This document shows positions 42,112-51,194 of a DNA stretch of 64,000 nucleotides, one piece after another; positions within the stretch are counted from its first letter, which is position 1; each line of letters begins with the position of its first letter. The stretch covers positions 3,895,501 to 3,959,500 of the forward strand of contig FSRD01000001.1 of assembly GCA_900129675.1 (NCBI GenBank), given 5' to 3'. This stretch comes from Bradyrhizobium erythrophlei. Its GTDB lineage: Bacteria; Pseudomonadota; Alphaproteobacteria; Rhizobiales; Xanthobacteraceae. A model generated the notes under the pieces. That model worked only from the letters and a program-made list of their open reading frames with translations. It was not told where the DNA came from and searched no databases. The position numbers and the translations under genes were made by a program.

Positions 42112-42273
42112 ATGACTGAAGCCTCACTGTCCAAAGCCAGCAACGGCGCGAAGTGGAATCAGGACGCTTCATTTAGCGTGGCCGATGTTCTTCTTGCAGA
42201 TCCGGAGTTTGCTTCGGTGCTGAAGGCGGTTTTGAGGGATGGGCACGTAATAGTTTCAGCGCTCAAAGCCTGA
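42112..42273 (+). CDS. Small hypothetical protein
   Basis: A 53-residue protein, MTEASLSKASNGAKWNQDAS then FSVADVLLADPEFASVLKAV. A GTG start 54 bases upstream is equally possible. No motif. It is the last gene of the small-gene cluster before the IS at 42343. Confidence 0.45.
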   Translation: MTEASLSKASNGAKWNQDASFSVADVLLADPEFASVLKAVLRDGHVIVSALKA

Positions 42274-42278
42274 GTTGC

Positions 42279-42303
42279 GTTAAAAATCCATCCCCTTTCG
42301 GGG
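42279..42303. repeat. 25-bp repeat with hairpin, copy 2
   Basis: Identical to 41084-41108. It lies five bases after the gene ending at 42273 and 40 bases before the IS end, again directly downstream of a small gene. Confidence 0.6.
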
Positions 42304-42342
42304 CGCCGTAGGTTTGCGGGCTTGCCCTCCACTGGAAGTTGC

Positions 42343-43435
42343 TGTGTGTACCGAAAACCCTATCCGGGTTTATCGAATGATAGAATCGGCTAAGTTGGCG
42401 CGATGATCGCGCTGATCTGCTTCGTTCTGGCCGTGCTGGCCTCGCCATTCAAGTCGAACATCCGGCTTGAGGCGGAGAATGCAGTGCTTCGACATCAGCT
42501 GATCGTCTTGCGACGCAAGCTGAAAGGCCGGGCTCGCCTCACGAACAACGACCGCTGGTTCTTCGTTCAGCTCTATCGCTGGTTCCCGTCGATCCTTCCG
42601 GTTCTCATGATTATTCGACCCGAAACGCTGGTGGGTTGGCATCGGGCCGGCTTTCGCCGCTATTGGCGTTGGAAATCGTGTCGACGGGGAGGGCGACCGC
42701 AGATCGAGACAGAATTGCGCGCGCTGATCCGGCAGATGAGCACAGAGAATTTGCTTTGGGGTGCGCCGCGCATCCACGGCGAACTGCTCAAGCTCGGGTT
42801 TAGCGTCGCTCAATCAAGTGTCGCCAAGTATATGGTCAAGCGACGCGGGCCTCCAAGTCAGGAATGGCGGATCTTTCTGCGAAACCACGCGCCGGACATC
42901 GCCGCCATGGATTTGTTCGTAGTACCGACCATTGGCTTTAAGCTGCTGTATGGCTTCGTCATCATCCGGCTTGATCGCAGAGATCTCGTCTGGATCGGCG
43001 TCACAACCAACCCGGCGGCGGAGTGGGTTGCACGTCAGATCACCGAGGCTTTTCCTTGGGATGGCGCTCCGCGCTATATGATCCGAGATCGAGATCGAAT
43101 CTACGGCACTGTCGTCACGCGCCGACTGCGTGCCATGGGTATCCGAGACAAGCCAATTGCACCGGCCTCGCCTTGGCAGAACTGCTTTGCCGAACGGCTG
43201 ATCGGATCGATCCGGCGCGAGTGTTTGGACCACATCATTGTCCTGGACGAGGAACATCTGCGTCGGATTCTGAAAAACTATGCTAACTATTACAACGGCG
43301 TGAGAACGCATCGGTCATTGAACAAAGATGCGCCTATCTCTCGCCAGGTTCAGCGATCCGGCGTCATAAATTCGCGCGCCATACTGGGCGGACTTCATCG
43401 TCAATACGTTCGGATTTAGATTTTCGGTACACACA
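42343..43435 (+). mobile_element. IS481/IS3-like insertion sequence
   Basis: The terminal inverted repeats are TGTGTGTACCGAAAA at 42343 and TTTTCGGTACACACA ending at 43435. A single integrase-type transposase fills the 1093-bp element. A solo left end of the same family is present at 50392. No direct target repeat was clear. Confidence 0.8.
42403..43419 (+). CDS. Integrase-core (rve) transposase
   Basis: A 338-residue protein: an N-terminal HTH-like segment (LEAENAVLRHQLIVLRRKLK), IRQMSTENLLWGAPRIHGEL, and an rve integrase domain with DIAAMDLFVVPT (first Asp), PRYMIRDRDRIYG (second Asp) and NCFAERLIGSIRRECLDH (Glu). It belongs to the single-ORF integrase-core transposases near IS481/IS3 that are very common in Bradyrhizobium. 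The frame is intact. Confidence 0.88.
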   Translation: MIALICFVLAVLASPFKSNIRLEAENAVLRHQLIVLRRKLKGRARLTNNDRWFFVQLYRWFPSILPVLMIIRPETLVGWHRAGFRRYWRWKSCRRGGRPQIETELRALIRQMSTENLLWGAPRIHGELLKLGFSVAQSSVAKYMVKRRGPPSQEWRIFLRNHAPDIAAMDLFVVPTIGFKLLYGFVIIRLDRRDLVWIGVTTNPAAEWVARQITEAFPWDGAPRYMIRDRDRIYGTVVTRRLRAMGIRDKPIAPASPWQNCFAERLIGSIRRECLDHIIVLDEEHLRRILKNYANYYNGVRTHRSLNKDAPISRQVQRSGVINSRAILGGLHRQYVRI

Positions 43436-43475
43436 ACGGAAGGCCCCATGACAATTACCCGTCTACAGATGCGAG

Positions 43476-43500
43476 AACGGCGCCCGGAGCGGGCGCCGTT
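43476..43500. terminator. Perfect 10-bp palindromic terminator-like hairpin
   Basis: AACGGCGCCC-GGAGC-GGGCGCCGTT lies 12 bases after the stop of the dienelactone hydrolase gene (minus strand). It has no long T-run but is very stable and well placed to end that transcript. Confidence 0.65.
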
Positions 43501-43512
43501 GTCTGATTGCGA

Positions 43513-44754
43513 TTATTCGGCCGCCTGTGGCGCACTCTCGGCCCAGCGCGCCATCAGCGCGTTCGATGGCAGGCTCTCGTCCACCAGTTTCTTCGCCGTC
43601 GCCACGCCGGCCACGGGGAGCAGAGCGGGATCGAGCAGCCCGATCTGCACCAGCACCGAAGCTTGGTCCCAGTAGATGTGCTCGTTGTAGAGTTTGTCGC
43701 CGCGGAAGCGGACAATCGCGACAAGCGGTATCTCGACATATTTGCCGGTCGGCGGCACGCCGGGCAGCATCCAGTCGATCTCGATATCGTGCGTAAAACA
43801 GAACAACATCTCGTCGACGACGCGATCGGAGCCGATGGTGCGCGAGATCGGGATCAGCTTGGTGTCCTGCGGCGTCTTCGGAATGAAATGGTTCTTGTAG
43901 AACCGCAACAGATCGCGGTAGCCGACGCCGCCGGTCATGGTCGGAATATGATTGACGTAAGGCTCCGCCACCATCGTTCCCATCGTCGCTTCGGCAGAAC
44001 GCACGCCGAATTCCAATTCGGTATGCCGGTCCCACAGCGTGGAGAGATCATAGTGCGGACCCAGCACCTTGCGGAACAGCGCGATCGAGCGCGAATGCGC
44101 CATCAACGTCGCCGGCTTGTTAAAGCTGGCGCGCTCCGGAGCCGCGAAGGCATGGTCGCAGCCGGGATATAGATAACATTCCACGTCGGGACGCTTGGCG
44201 AACGCGGCCTTGACCTGCTCGCGCGCTTCCGCCGGTGCGAACTTGTCGAGTTCGGCGAAGTGAAACACCATCGGGCCCTTGATCTTCACCGCTTCGTCCA
44301 GGTCGGCCTCGATACCGACGCCGTAATAGGAAACCGCGCAATCGACATCGGTGCGCGCCGCGGTGAGATAGGCCAGCTTGCCGCCAAGGCAGAAACCGAG
44401 CGCGCCGACCTTGCCGATACATTCGGCGCGCGCGCGCAGCACCTTCAGCGCGTCAGCGGTGTCCTTGATCGACTGATTGGCGTCGAAACGCTGATAATAG
44501 CCAAACGCCTTGTTGAAGTCGGCCTCGGAATAGCCGAGCTCAATACCAGGCTCCATTCGCCAGAACAGATCCGGCGCGAGAACAACGTAACCTTCCTCGG
44601 CATAATAGTCGGCGACCTCGCGCATCGAGGAATTGACGCCAAAGATTTCCTGCAGCAGCAGGATGCCTGGACCCGATCCTGATGCCGGAACGGAGAGATA
44701 TCCCTTGAAGGCGCCGCCATCCGCGGCAGCGATGTCGATCCATTGTCCGGCCAT
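43513..44754 (-). CDS. Dienelactone hydrolase fused to a SnoaL-like domain
   Basis: A 413-residue two-domain protein. Residues 1-~230 are an alpha/beta hydrolase of the dienelactone hydrolase family: GILLLQEIFGVNSSMREVAD, nucleophile elbow GALGFCLGGKLAY (Cys nucleophile) and YPGCDHAFA (catalytic His). Residues ~240-413 are a SnoaL/NTF2-like fold (FYKNHFIPKTPQDTKLI, RFRGDKLYNEHIYWDQASVL). It would hydrolyse lactones or esters from aromatic degradation. It faces a MarR-type regulator across 182 bp, which likely controls it. Confidence 0.9.
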   Translation of the reverse strand: MAGQWIDIAAADGGAFKGYLSVPASGSGPGILLLQEIFGVNSSMREVADYYAEEGYVVLAPDLFWRMEPGIELGYSEADFNKAFGYYQRFDANQSIKDTADALKVLRARAECIGKVGALGFCLGGKLAYLTAARTDVDCAVSYYGVGIEADLDEAVKIKGPMVFHFAELDKFAPAEAREQVKAAFAKRPDVECYLYPGCDHAFAAPERASFNKPATLMAHSRSIALFRKVLGPHYDLSTLWDRHTELEFGVRSAEATMGTMVAEPYVNHIPTMTGGVGYRDLLRFYKNHFIPKTPQDTKLIPISRTIGSDRVVDEMLFCFTHDIEIDWMLPGVPPTGKYVEIPLVAIVRFRGDKLYNEHIYWDQASVLVQIGLLDPALLPVAGVATAKKLVDESLPSNALMARWAESAPQAAE

Positions 44755-44830
44755 TGCATCGACCTCTGTTGGAGACGCTCAAGCCCCAGCGCGGTGCATT
44801 GCCGCTCCCCGCGTATTGCCGTTTCATCGT

Positions 44831-44863
44831 ACTTTCTTAATTGTATTTTTAATGTAAGAATCG
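44831..44863. promoter_or_regulatory. Candidate operator between hydrolase and MarR genes
   Basis: In the AT-rich divergent spacer, ACTTTCTTA (44831) and TAAGAATCGT (to about 44864) form an imperfect inverted repeat around TTGTATTTTTAATG. The local base composition is clearly lower in GC than the surroundings. This is a plausible binding site for the adjacent MarR-type protein and overlaps where both promoters should be. Inference only. Confidence 0.4.
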
Positions 44864-44936
44864 TACCTGTAAATAGCATAGATTGGGCAGGGCTTGCCTA
44901 CGCCGTGAGCGAGGCCGCCATCAGGAGACTGCTGTT

Positions 44937-45526
44937 TTGAAGAAGACGAAAGCGACCGCTCGGAAGCGAACCGGCGACACTGCGAGGCCGAAGAAGCAAC
45001 CTGCTGTCGCGAACGGCCCGGATCCTGGCATCTCGCGCGCACCGAAACCGAGCGGCGGCTGTCCGATTTCGAGTTTCGTTTGGAGCGGCTGGCGCAGGCT
45101 TACTATCGCTGGAAGGCGGCGTGTCTTGCCGCCGTCTGCGATGTGCCACTCACCGGCGACGATGTGGCCGTGCTTAACGTCGTCCGGATGGGTGATGAGC
45201 CGAAGCGGCTTTCCGAGATCGGGCAGTTGCTCAACCGCGTCGACGTCCCCAATCTTCAATACGCCACGCGCAAGCTTGTTCGCGCAGGCCTGATCGAGAC
45301 CGAGGGCAGCTCATCGCGCAAGGAGACGCGTTATCGGGCCACCACGACCAGGCACTCTGTCACCGAAGCCTACGCAGCCCTGCGCGCCGCGACGCTGCCG
45401 CCGATGCTTGAGGCGCTGGAGGGATGGGCCGCGAAGTCCGAAACCGCAAGCGTCCATCTGGATTTGATCTCGGGTCTCTACGCGCAAGCGGCGCAGGTCG
45501 CGATCACCCGGCGGCATCAGCCCTGA
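44937..45526 (+). pseudogene. MarR-family winged-helix regulator with a frameshift
   Basis: From a TTG with AGGAG upstream, the basic N-terminus (KKTKATARKRTGDTARPKKQ) is in one frame. After GPD, one missing base near 45024 shifts to WHLARTETERRLSDFEFRL, then the winged helix: TGDDVAVLNVVRMGDEPKRL, SEIGQLLNRVDVPNLQYATR and KLVRAGLIETEGSSSRKETR. It is the type of MarR protein that pairs with aromatic-catabolism genes. If the indel is an error, it is a normal ~196-residue repressor. Confidence 0.8.
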
Positions 45527-45943
45527 AAGCGCATCAGCAGGCTTGGTCGTTCATCAGATTGGATTCCGGGCACCTGTCACGACGACCGTTGCCATGACCT
45601 TGGAGCGATAAAGCCAGTGTTCGGTTTTGGCATGATTGTGTTAAAAAAATCATTCTTTGCGTTCGACTGAAATTCTCAGGACCGCCCGTGCGTCTCGCTC
45701 ACTGCGATGCAGGCATCACATCGATTACCACACAAGGCGGCCGATGCCGGTCGTGTCGATTTTTCAACAGTATCGGTCAAGAGCTGACTTGGTGGAAGGG
45801 CCGCTTCTGGCGCGAAGCAGACACAAACTATCGACGTCGGTTAAGCGCCAAAAAGCAGACCATGCACCGCGGCAAACAACATGGTGCCACTTCCGACGAT
45901 AAACACGGTAGAAGTAGCCACGTGCTCGCGATTCGGAGGGGCC
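45527..45943. other. Gap without a gene
   Basis: Two plus-strand frames are open but have no ribosome-binding site and biased composition. Nothing recognised. Confidence 0.4.
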
Positions 45944-46222
45944 ATGTCAACACAGCGCCGAAGAGGCTTGCAGGGTGCGGGTCCAGCGAAGCGACCAACC
46001 GTCGATAAATATCCTGCTCGGCGATTTCCGATTCAACATGAAATTCAGAGATTGGAAGACGAACTGAATGCCTTCAACGAACGGATCGCAGAATTGGAAG
46101 ATGAAGGTCACCGGGGCCATGCGATGAAAGTGTTGACGGCAAATGCGATAGATCTTGCGCGACGGATCGACGAACTTCGCAGCTTGCTCGTCGAACCCAC
46201 AAAGAGAGGTCGGTCGCCGTAG
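45944..46222 (+). CDS. Coiled-coil small protein
   Basis: A 92-residue protein with GGAGGGG before the ATG. After a basic N-terminus (MSTQRRRGLQGAGPAKRPTV), a heptad-rich helix (HEIQRLEDELNAFNERIAEL) and a second helix (LTANAIDLARRIDELRSLLV) suggest a coiled coil. Function unknown. Confidence 0.65.
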   Translation: MSTQRRRGLQGAGPAKRPTVDKYPARRFPIQHEIQRLEDELNAFNERIAELEDEGHRGHAMKVLTANAIDLARRIDELRSLLVEPTKRGRSP

Positions 46223-46247
46223 GCTGCTCTAAGCGACGCCCTGAGGC

Positions 46248-46595
46248 TCAGTTTGTTCTTAGACCTTTCTCGTGAGCGTTTAGTGCGGCAGTCATCAGCT
46301 TCGGCAGGCTCCTGGCATAGGTCTCGATGAATGCCGCATCGCCGCACGCCTGAGGGGCGCGGGCGGCCTGCTCGGCGATGCGAGCGGCCTTTGCCTCGCA
46401 CTTCGCGAATATGTGCCAAAACGATTCCGGCTTTTGATCCATCGCATGCTTATGCCTCTTAAGGACTGCTGCCCCAACGGCGCTCATCGCACTTACAACA
46501 CCCGCGCTCAGAGAACTGAGGGCTTGCGGGCTAATGATATCTTCGCGTGCTTGCGCGGGGCCGGTGGTTGCGGCTGCTCGAGCTTTGGTCGGCAT
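46248..46595 (-). CDS. Hypothetical helical protein
   Basis: A 115-residue protein, MPTKARAAATTGPAQAREDI, with GGAG six bases before the ATG. Alanine-rich helices follow (QALSSLSAGVVSAMSAVGAA, CEAKAARIAEQAARAPQACG), the kind of composition seen in phasin-like or structural helical proteins, but no family can be named. It is convergent with the coiled-coil gene at 45944. Confidence 0.55.
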   Translation of the reverse strand: MPTKARAAATTGPAQAREDIISPQALSSLSAGVVSAMSAVGAAVLKRHKHAMDQKPESFWHIFAKCEAKAARIAEQAARAPQACGDAAFIETYARSLPKLMTAALNAHEKGLRTN

Positions 46596-46946
46596 GATCG
46601 GCTCCTGATGCGCCCCATCGATTGCATCGAGCATCAGCCCGCGAAGTTGAGGAACACTGAATTTAAATAGGTTGCGAACCGTTTTGGATTTCGCTCCGTT
46701 TTATGTATCTTTTTAGATTTTCCGAATGCCTTGCTTCAAAGCAGTGTAGGCGCAAGACGCGTTTCGATTCAGTGCCACACCTTACGATAAACATGCACTG
46801 CAAGATTCCATTGCATTCGATTTACGAATGACTGCTGTTGGCGCTAACGGGACCTTGGCGTTCCATAACAATGGATGAGCGACAGCCACCACCAGCCACA
46901 AATGGCGCAAAACGGAACTCCAGTGCGCGCTGCGAAAATGATCGAG
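46596..46946. other. Gap without a gene
   Basis: AT-richer than its surroundings around 46680-46740. No supportable frame on either strand. Confidence 0.4.
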
Positions 46947-47942
46947 TTAGCAGGCGATCCTAACGGCGCTTGCGATGAGTTCGAAGGATCGCAGCCGAGT
47001 TGCGTGATCGTAGACATCGGACACGATCATGAGTTCGTCGGCGCCCGTTTCGGCAACGAGCGCATCGATACCAGAACGAACCGTATCGGGCGAGCCAACG
47101 ATGGAGCGAGCGAGCATGCCCATTGCCTGCGCTTTTTCCGCAGGCGACCAGTAGCTTTCAATGTCGTCGATCGGTGGCTGGCTGAGGCCGCGAGCGCCGC
47201 GGAAGATATTCGTAAAGGACATCTGCTGCGTCGTCGCCAGCCTACGCGCTGCCTCATCGCTGCCTCATCGCTGCTGGCGGCGATGATGTTGACTCCTACC
47301 ATGGTGTAGGGGCGGTCAAGCTGCTCGGACGGTTTGAAGCGGCTGCGGTAGATCTGCAGTGCGGGGACGAGCAGTTCGGGCGCGAAATGCGAGGCGAAGG
47401 CGTAGGGAAGCCCGAGTTCAGCTGCCAGCATCGCGCCAAAATTACTCGATCCTAGAATCCACAACGGCACTTCCGTTCCTGCGGCCGGCACAGCCCGGAT
47501 GCGCTGATTTGGACCGGCTGGAGCCGGGAAAGCCTGCACCTCAAGAACGTCCTGCGGGAAGTTTTCGGCTGCCTCAGGCGTGCGGCGCAAAGCACGCAAT
47601 GTGAGTTGGTCGGTCCCAGGTGCGCGTCCCAGTCCGAGATCAATGCGGCCACAGTTGCGCCAGCGTCCCGAACTGCTCGGCGATGACGTAGGGTGCATGG
47701 TTGGGGCGCATGATGCCGCCCGCACCGACACGGATGGTCTTTGTTCCCGCTGCGATATGACCAATCACAACCGACGTCGCGGCGCTCGCGATGCCGGGCA
47801 TGTTGTGATGCTCCGCCACCCAAATGCGGCGATAGCCCCAAGCCTCGGCATGGACAGCAATATCGCGGGCGTTATCGAGCGCGCCGCGCGCATCGGTGTC
47901 TTCGGTGACACGGACGAGATCGAGGATGGACAGTGCCGTCAT
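46947..47942 (-). pseudogene. Luciferase-like flavin monooxygenase (LLM), frameshifted twice
   Basis: From an ATG with GGGAG upstream: MTALSILDLVRVTEDTDARG, GYRRIWVAEHHNMPGIASAA and VGAGGIMRPNHAPYVIAEQF, then a shift near 47653, then DLGLGRAPGTDQLTLRALRR and VPLWILGSSNFGAMLAAELG. A second shift near 47260 is caused by a tandem duplication of CGCTGCCTCAT. The end, FTNIFRGARGLSQPPIDDIE and GSPDTVRSGIDALVAETGAD, is in the third frame. It belongs to the MsnO8-type FMN-dependent oxidoreductases. Confidence 0.85.
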
Positions 47943-48335
47943 AGCAACTCCCGAACGAAACCATTTGCGTGAATGGCGCCGCCAGAGATGCTCGGCCGCG
48001 TCCAAGTTTGTCCGAAACGGCAGCCTTCATCCGATTCTTCTACCTCATGACCTTAGCCCACCGTTGAACGGTCCGGACGTGATTTGGGAAGCTTCAGAAG
48101 AAGCAGCTTCCGCGAGAGTGCCAAGACGGAAATCGTGTACTCCTTCCCCTTGAAGCGTGGACCGAACGAGATGACCGCTTTGCTAGCAAGGTTGAGACTT
48201 CATCCGGCTAGAAGGATTCATTTGGCGAATGTGAACGAGTTCACACGCGTTCCACGCGTTCGGACGTACTCAACTCGGGGCGGCGCTGAATAGATGACAC
48301 TACCACATCGACACGCATTACGGTCGGAGGTACTC
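47943..48335. other. Upstream region of the protease gene
   Basis: No supportable gene. It separates divergent genes and must hold the promoter of the protease at 48336; I could not pick a convincing -35/-10 pair. Confidence 0.35.
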
Positions 48336-50378
48336 ATGCTTCACTATTCATCCCAGACGGCAGCGTTTCTTAGATCGCACTATCACCTGCACTCGGTCGA
48401 GAAACCGGAACACGCCGAGGTCGCGGTATCACCGGTTCTGGACAGACCCGCGTACGCTCAGCTGTTGGCCGAAGGCCTGCGAGTCTCCACCAAGTTTGGC
48501 CGCGTGGATGTGCTTGGGCCGCGCGCGCTACGGGAGCCCGTCGACGGTGTCTATTCGTTGGCGCAATGGCAATCAGGATTCAAGACGCAGAACGACCGCG
48601 GTACGTGCTGGGCCTTTGCGGGTGCCGCGGCGCTGGAGGCGGCATATCGCCGCAAGTATGGTATCCTCATCGACGTATCCGAAGAATACATCTTTCATAT
48701 GGGCAAAGCGTTTGCTTTGGCCCGAGACAGCGCGGGGTTGGCAGCGCGGCCAGTGGAGAACAACTCCTCTCTGACCGGGTTCCAAGGAAGCGGCGATATC
48801 GCGAAGAAGATTTCAGAGAACGCCTCCCCTCCAGAGGACGCGGCGCCATACTTGCAAAGCCAAGAGACGCTGTTGGACATCTTGCCCGTATTGGGATTTG
48901 CCGGCGTGGAAGCGTTGGCGAGCCAAGAGGACTACGACGCCGTTGAGTTTTGTGAGCAACACATTCCGCTACTGGCGCGGGTGAACGCTCGCTATAGGGC
49001 GGCGGGTTGGGGTTCTCTTGGCAACAACCCGAGCATCACCGCGCTAGAGAATACCATCCTCGCCGACCGCGAAGTAATCTGCGACGTCTTTCACAAGACA
49101 CCGAACATCGGTGGCCACGTGCTTTTGCTGATCGGCTTCGATCGCAACCGGCAGGTATTCTTGGCTAAGAACCACTGGGGCGAGGGCAAATTCATTGAGA
49201 TCGCCTATAACAACGATCCAAACTGGCAGATCAATTCGGGCTGGTACATCACGGATGTCGTCGATCCAACCTTTGTGCAGAGCGAGGCCTGTTGGCTTGG
49301 CAACTGGCGGGCGAACGTGGGGGACGCATCGTTCCGGCTCATCCTGCGGAGGTCGGAGGATTTTCCGAATCCAGGAACGCCGACTAAGCTTGGGACGGCG
49401 TACTTGGGCGACGGGCCGCATGACGTGAACGGGCTATTCCTAAACGGGGGCGCACATCTGCGTATGTTCATTGCACCGACGACCGCGCCAGTTTCCATTG
49501 GCACGCTGAGCGGCTGGCAGATTGACGCCGACCTGAACTTTTCCGACATCTACAACGCGGCCGGGCAGGCCGGGCAGGAGCCGGTTGCACTTTCTCGCTT
49601 CAACACACGCTTCGCAGCACTGTTCGACAAGGGCGACGGATCGGCATGGCAGGCACGGCACGGGATCACCGCGGAGGCCTATCAGTCGATTTTTGACTTG
49701 CTGGTTAGGCAGGGCTACCGGCTGACCTATGTGTGCGGATACAGCGAGGGGACGGGCTCCCGGCTTAATGCTGTCTGGCAACTGCGAGATGGCCCCGCCT
49801 GGCAGGCGCGCCACGGGCTAACCAACGATCAGTACCAATCGGCATTCGATGATCTCGTCGGGCAAGGCTACCAACTTGTTTGCGTCAGCGGTTACGCCGA
49901 GAACGGCCAGGCTCGATATGCCGCGATCTGGGAACAGAGGGCGTCTTCTGATTGGCAAGCGCGGCACGGGATGTCGCGGAGCCAATACCAGCAAACCTTT
50001 GACCAGATGGCCGCCGACGGCTTCGCGCCCGTGCAGGTTTGCGGTTTCCGAGTCAATGTCGATGTACGCTTCGCAGCGATCTGGGAACGGCGCCCTGGCC
50101 TCGAATGGATCGGTCGGCACGGGTTGACGTCGAGCGAATATCAGAAGGCTTTTGACGAACAGAAGGCTGCAGGTTTCCGTCTGGTTTCGGTGAGCGGGTA
50201 CAGCGACACAGGGATCGCTCGCTACGCTGCAATCTGGCACAAGGACGAGCCGAGCGAATGGCAGGCGCGGCACGGTCTAGACGGCGCGGAATATCAGCAA
50301 GCCTTCGACGATCTGTCGGGGCGAGGATTCCGTCCGGTGCAGGTGTGTGGATACGGTGATGGATTCTATTCGGCGTAG
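48336..50378 (+). CDS. Papain-like (C1) cysteine protease with five C-terminal tandem repeats
   Basis: A 680-residue protein; GGAGG five bases before the ATG at 48336 fixes the start. Residues ~70-330 are a C1 peptidase: QNDRGTCWAFAGAAALEAAY with Cys91, NIGGHVLLLIGFD with His261 and FLAKNHWGEG with Asn279. A beta-rich linker (about 330-440) is followed by five ~50-residue repeats of the form WQARHG(L/I)...YQ.AFD.L...G(Y/F)..V.V.GY.....RYAAIWE, matching the bacterial tandem repeat domain seen in polyglycine hydrolases. No signal peptide is visible, so export would need another route. Confidence 0.9.
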   Translation: MLHYSSQTAAFLRSHYHLHSVEKPEHAEVAVSPVLDRPAYAQLLAEGLRVSTKFGRVDVLGPRALREPVDGVYSLAQWQSGFKTQNDRGTCWAFAGAAALEAAYRRKYGILIDVSEEYIFHMGKAFALARDSAGLAARPVENNSSLTGFQGSGDIAKKISENASPPEDAAPYLQSQETLLDILPVLGFAGVEALASQEDYDAVEFCEQHIPLLARVNARYRAAGWGSLGNNPSITALENTILADREVICDVFHKTPNIGGHVLLLIGFDRNRQVFLAKNHWGEGKFIEIAYNNDPNWQINSGWYITDVVDPTFVQSEACWLGNWRANVGDASFRLILRRSEDFPNPGTPTKLGTAYLGDGPHDVNGLFLNGGAHLRMFIAPTTAPVSIGTLSGWQIDADLNFSDIYNAAGQAGQEPVALSRFNTRFAALFDKGDGSAWQARHGITAEAYQSIFDLLVRQGYRLTYVCGYSEGTGSRLNAVWQLRDGPAWQARHGLTNDQYQSAFDDLVGQGYQLVCVSGYAENGQARYAAIWEQRASSDWQARHGMSRSQYQQTFDQMAADGFAPVQVCGFRVNVDVRFAAIWERRPGLEWIGRHGLTSSEYQKAFDEQKAAGFRLVSVSGYSDTGIARYAAIWHKDEPSEWQARHGLDGAEYQQAFDDLSGRGFRPVQVCGYGDGFYSA

Positions 50379-50391
50379 ATCGTTGGCTGCC

Positions 50392-50470
50392 TGTGTGTAC
50401 CGAAAACCTTATCCGAGTTGATGACGTGATGGAATCGCCTAAGCTGGCGGAATGATCAGGCTGTTCTGCC
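50392..50470 (+). mobile_element. Solo left end of an IS481/IS3-like element
   Basis: TGTGTGTACCGAAAACCTTA and the next ~60 bases match the left end and 5' leader of the IS at 42343 with a few differences (for example ATCGCCTAAGCTGGCGGAAT), then stop a few codons into where the transposase would begin. It sits 13 bases after the protease stop. Confidence 0.75.
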
Positions 50471-50614
50471 GCGGCCCTGGCGCAGATGTGCAAGCGGATC
50501 GACTACGCGGCGATGCGCGAGGTGTTGTCCAACCGCGACGAGCACTGGGCGCTCGACCGCGGGCTGTGGACGCTGCGTCAGGCGCTCGCGGTCACCGGGT
50601 TCGAGCCGCGCTGA
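50466..50614 (+). pseudogene. C-terminal remnant of an unrecognised protein
   Basis: An open frame without a start follows the IS end: ALAQMCKRIDYAAMREVLSN then RDEHWALDRGLWTLRQALAV and TGFEPR, stop. GC-rich and core-like in codon use. It is probably the tail of a gene that once continued to the left and was cut by the IS. Confidence 0.45.
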
Positions 50615-50860
50615 TCAACCACAGAGCGACCTCAAGATGTTATGCAAATCGGGGCGGTTTGCATCGTTTTCCATCGTGTCAGGGGAAAGCGTTATGCAAA
50701 AAAGGCGAGGAGTTTCAGGCGAAGCAGGAGATTTTAGACCCGTTCCAAACTGCTTTAGCCATCACTTTGGAATTGCTTGAAAGTGAGGGTTTTCCTTTTG
50801 CATCCGGTCCCGGCGTTCAATATCTGTGAGTTCAGCATCACCGATGGGCCTGCCGTCTCC

Positions 50861-51118
50861 ATGATCGTTTGCTCCTGTAACGTCCTCAGCGACCACGATG
50901 TCCGCAATGCCGTGGTCGCCGCCGGGGAACTGCCGCGCAATGCGAAGCAGATTTATGGTTGCCTCGGCTGCAGCGCCGAATGCGGCCGGTGCGCGCGTAC
51001 CATCAAGACCATCATCGACGAGGCGCTCGGTCCCTGCGCCAAGGCCTGCTGCTCGGGTTGTCCGCATACCCCTGCGAATGACGAACCCGCGAACGACTTC
51101 GCGCTCGCGGCCTACTGA
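50861..51118 (+). CDS. bfd: Bacterioferritin-associated ferredoxin
   Basis: An 85-residue [2Fe-2S] protein: MIVCSCNVLSDHDVRNAVVA with CxC, and YGCLGCSAECGRCARTIKTI with CxxC, the four cysteines of Bfd. The extra C-terminal tail with Cys residues (CAKACCSGCPH) is common in rhizobia. Bfd reduces ferric iron in bacterioferritin so it can be released. It lies 135 bases before bfr on the same strand. Confidence 0.9.
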   Translation: MIVCSCNVLSDHDVRNAVVAAGELPRNAKQIYGCLGCSAECGRCARTIKTIIDEALGPCAKACCSGCPHTPANDEPANDFALAAY

Positions 51119-51194
51119 AAATCCCTGAACCTGTCGGATTTCGCCGTTCCCAACGCTTTGCTCCGGGAGCGGTTGCCCTTGTCTCTGAACTGAC

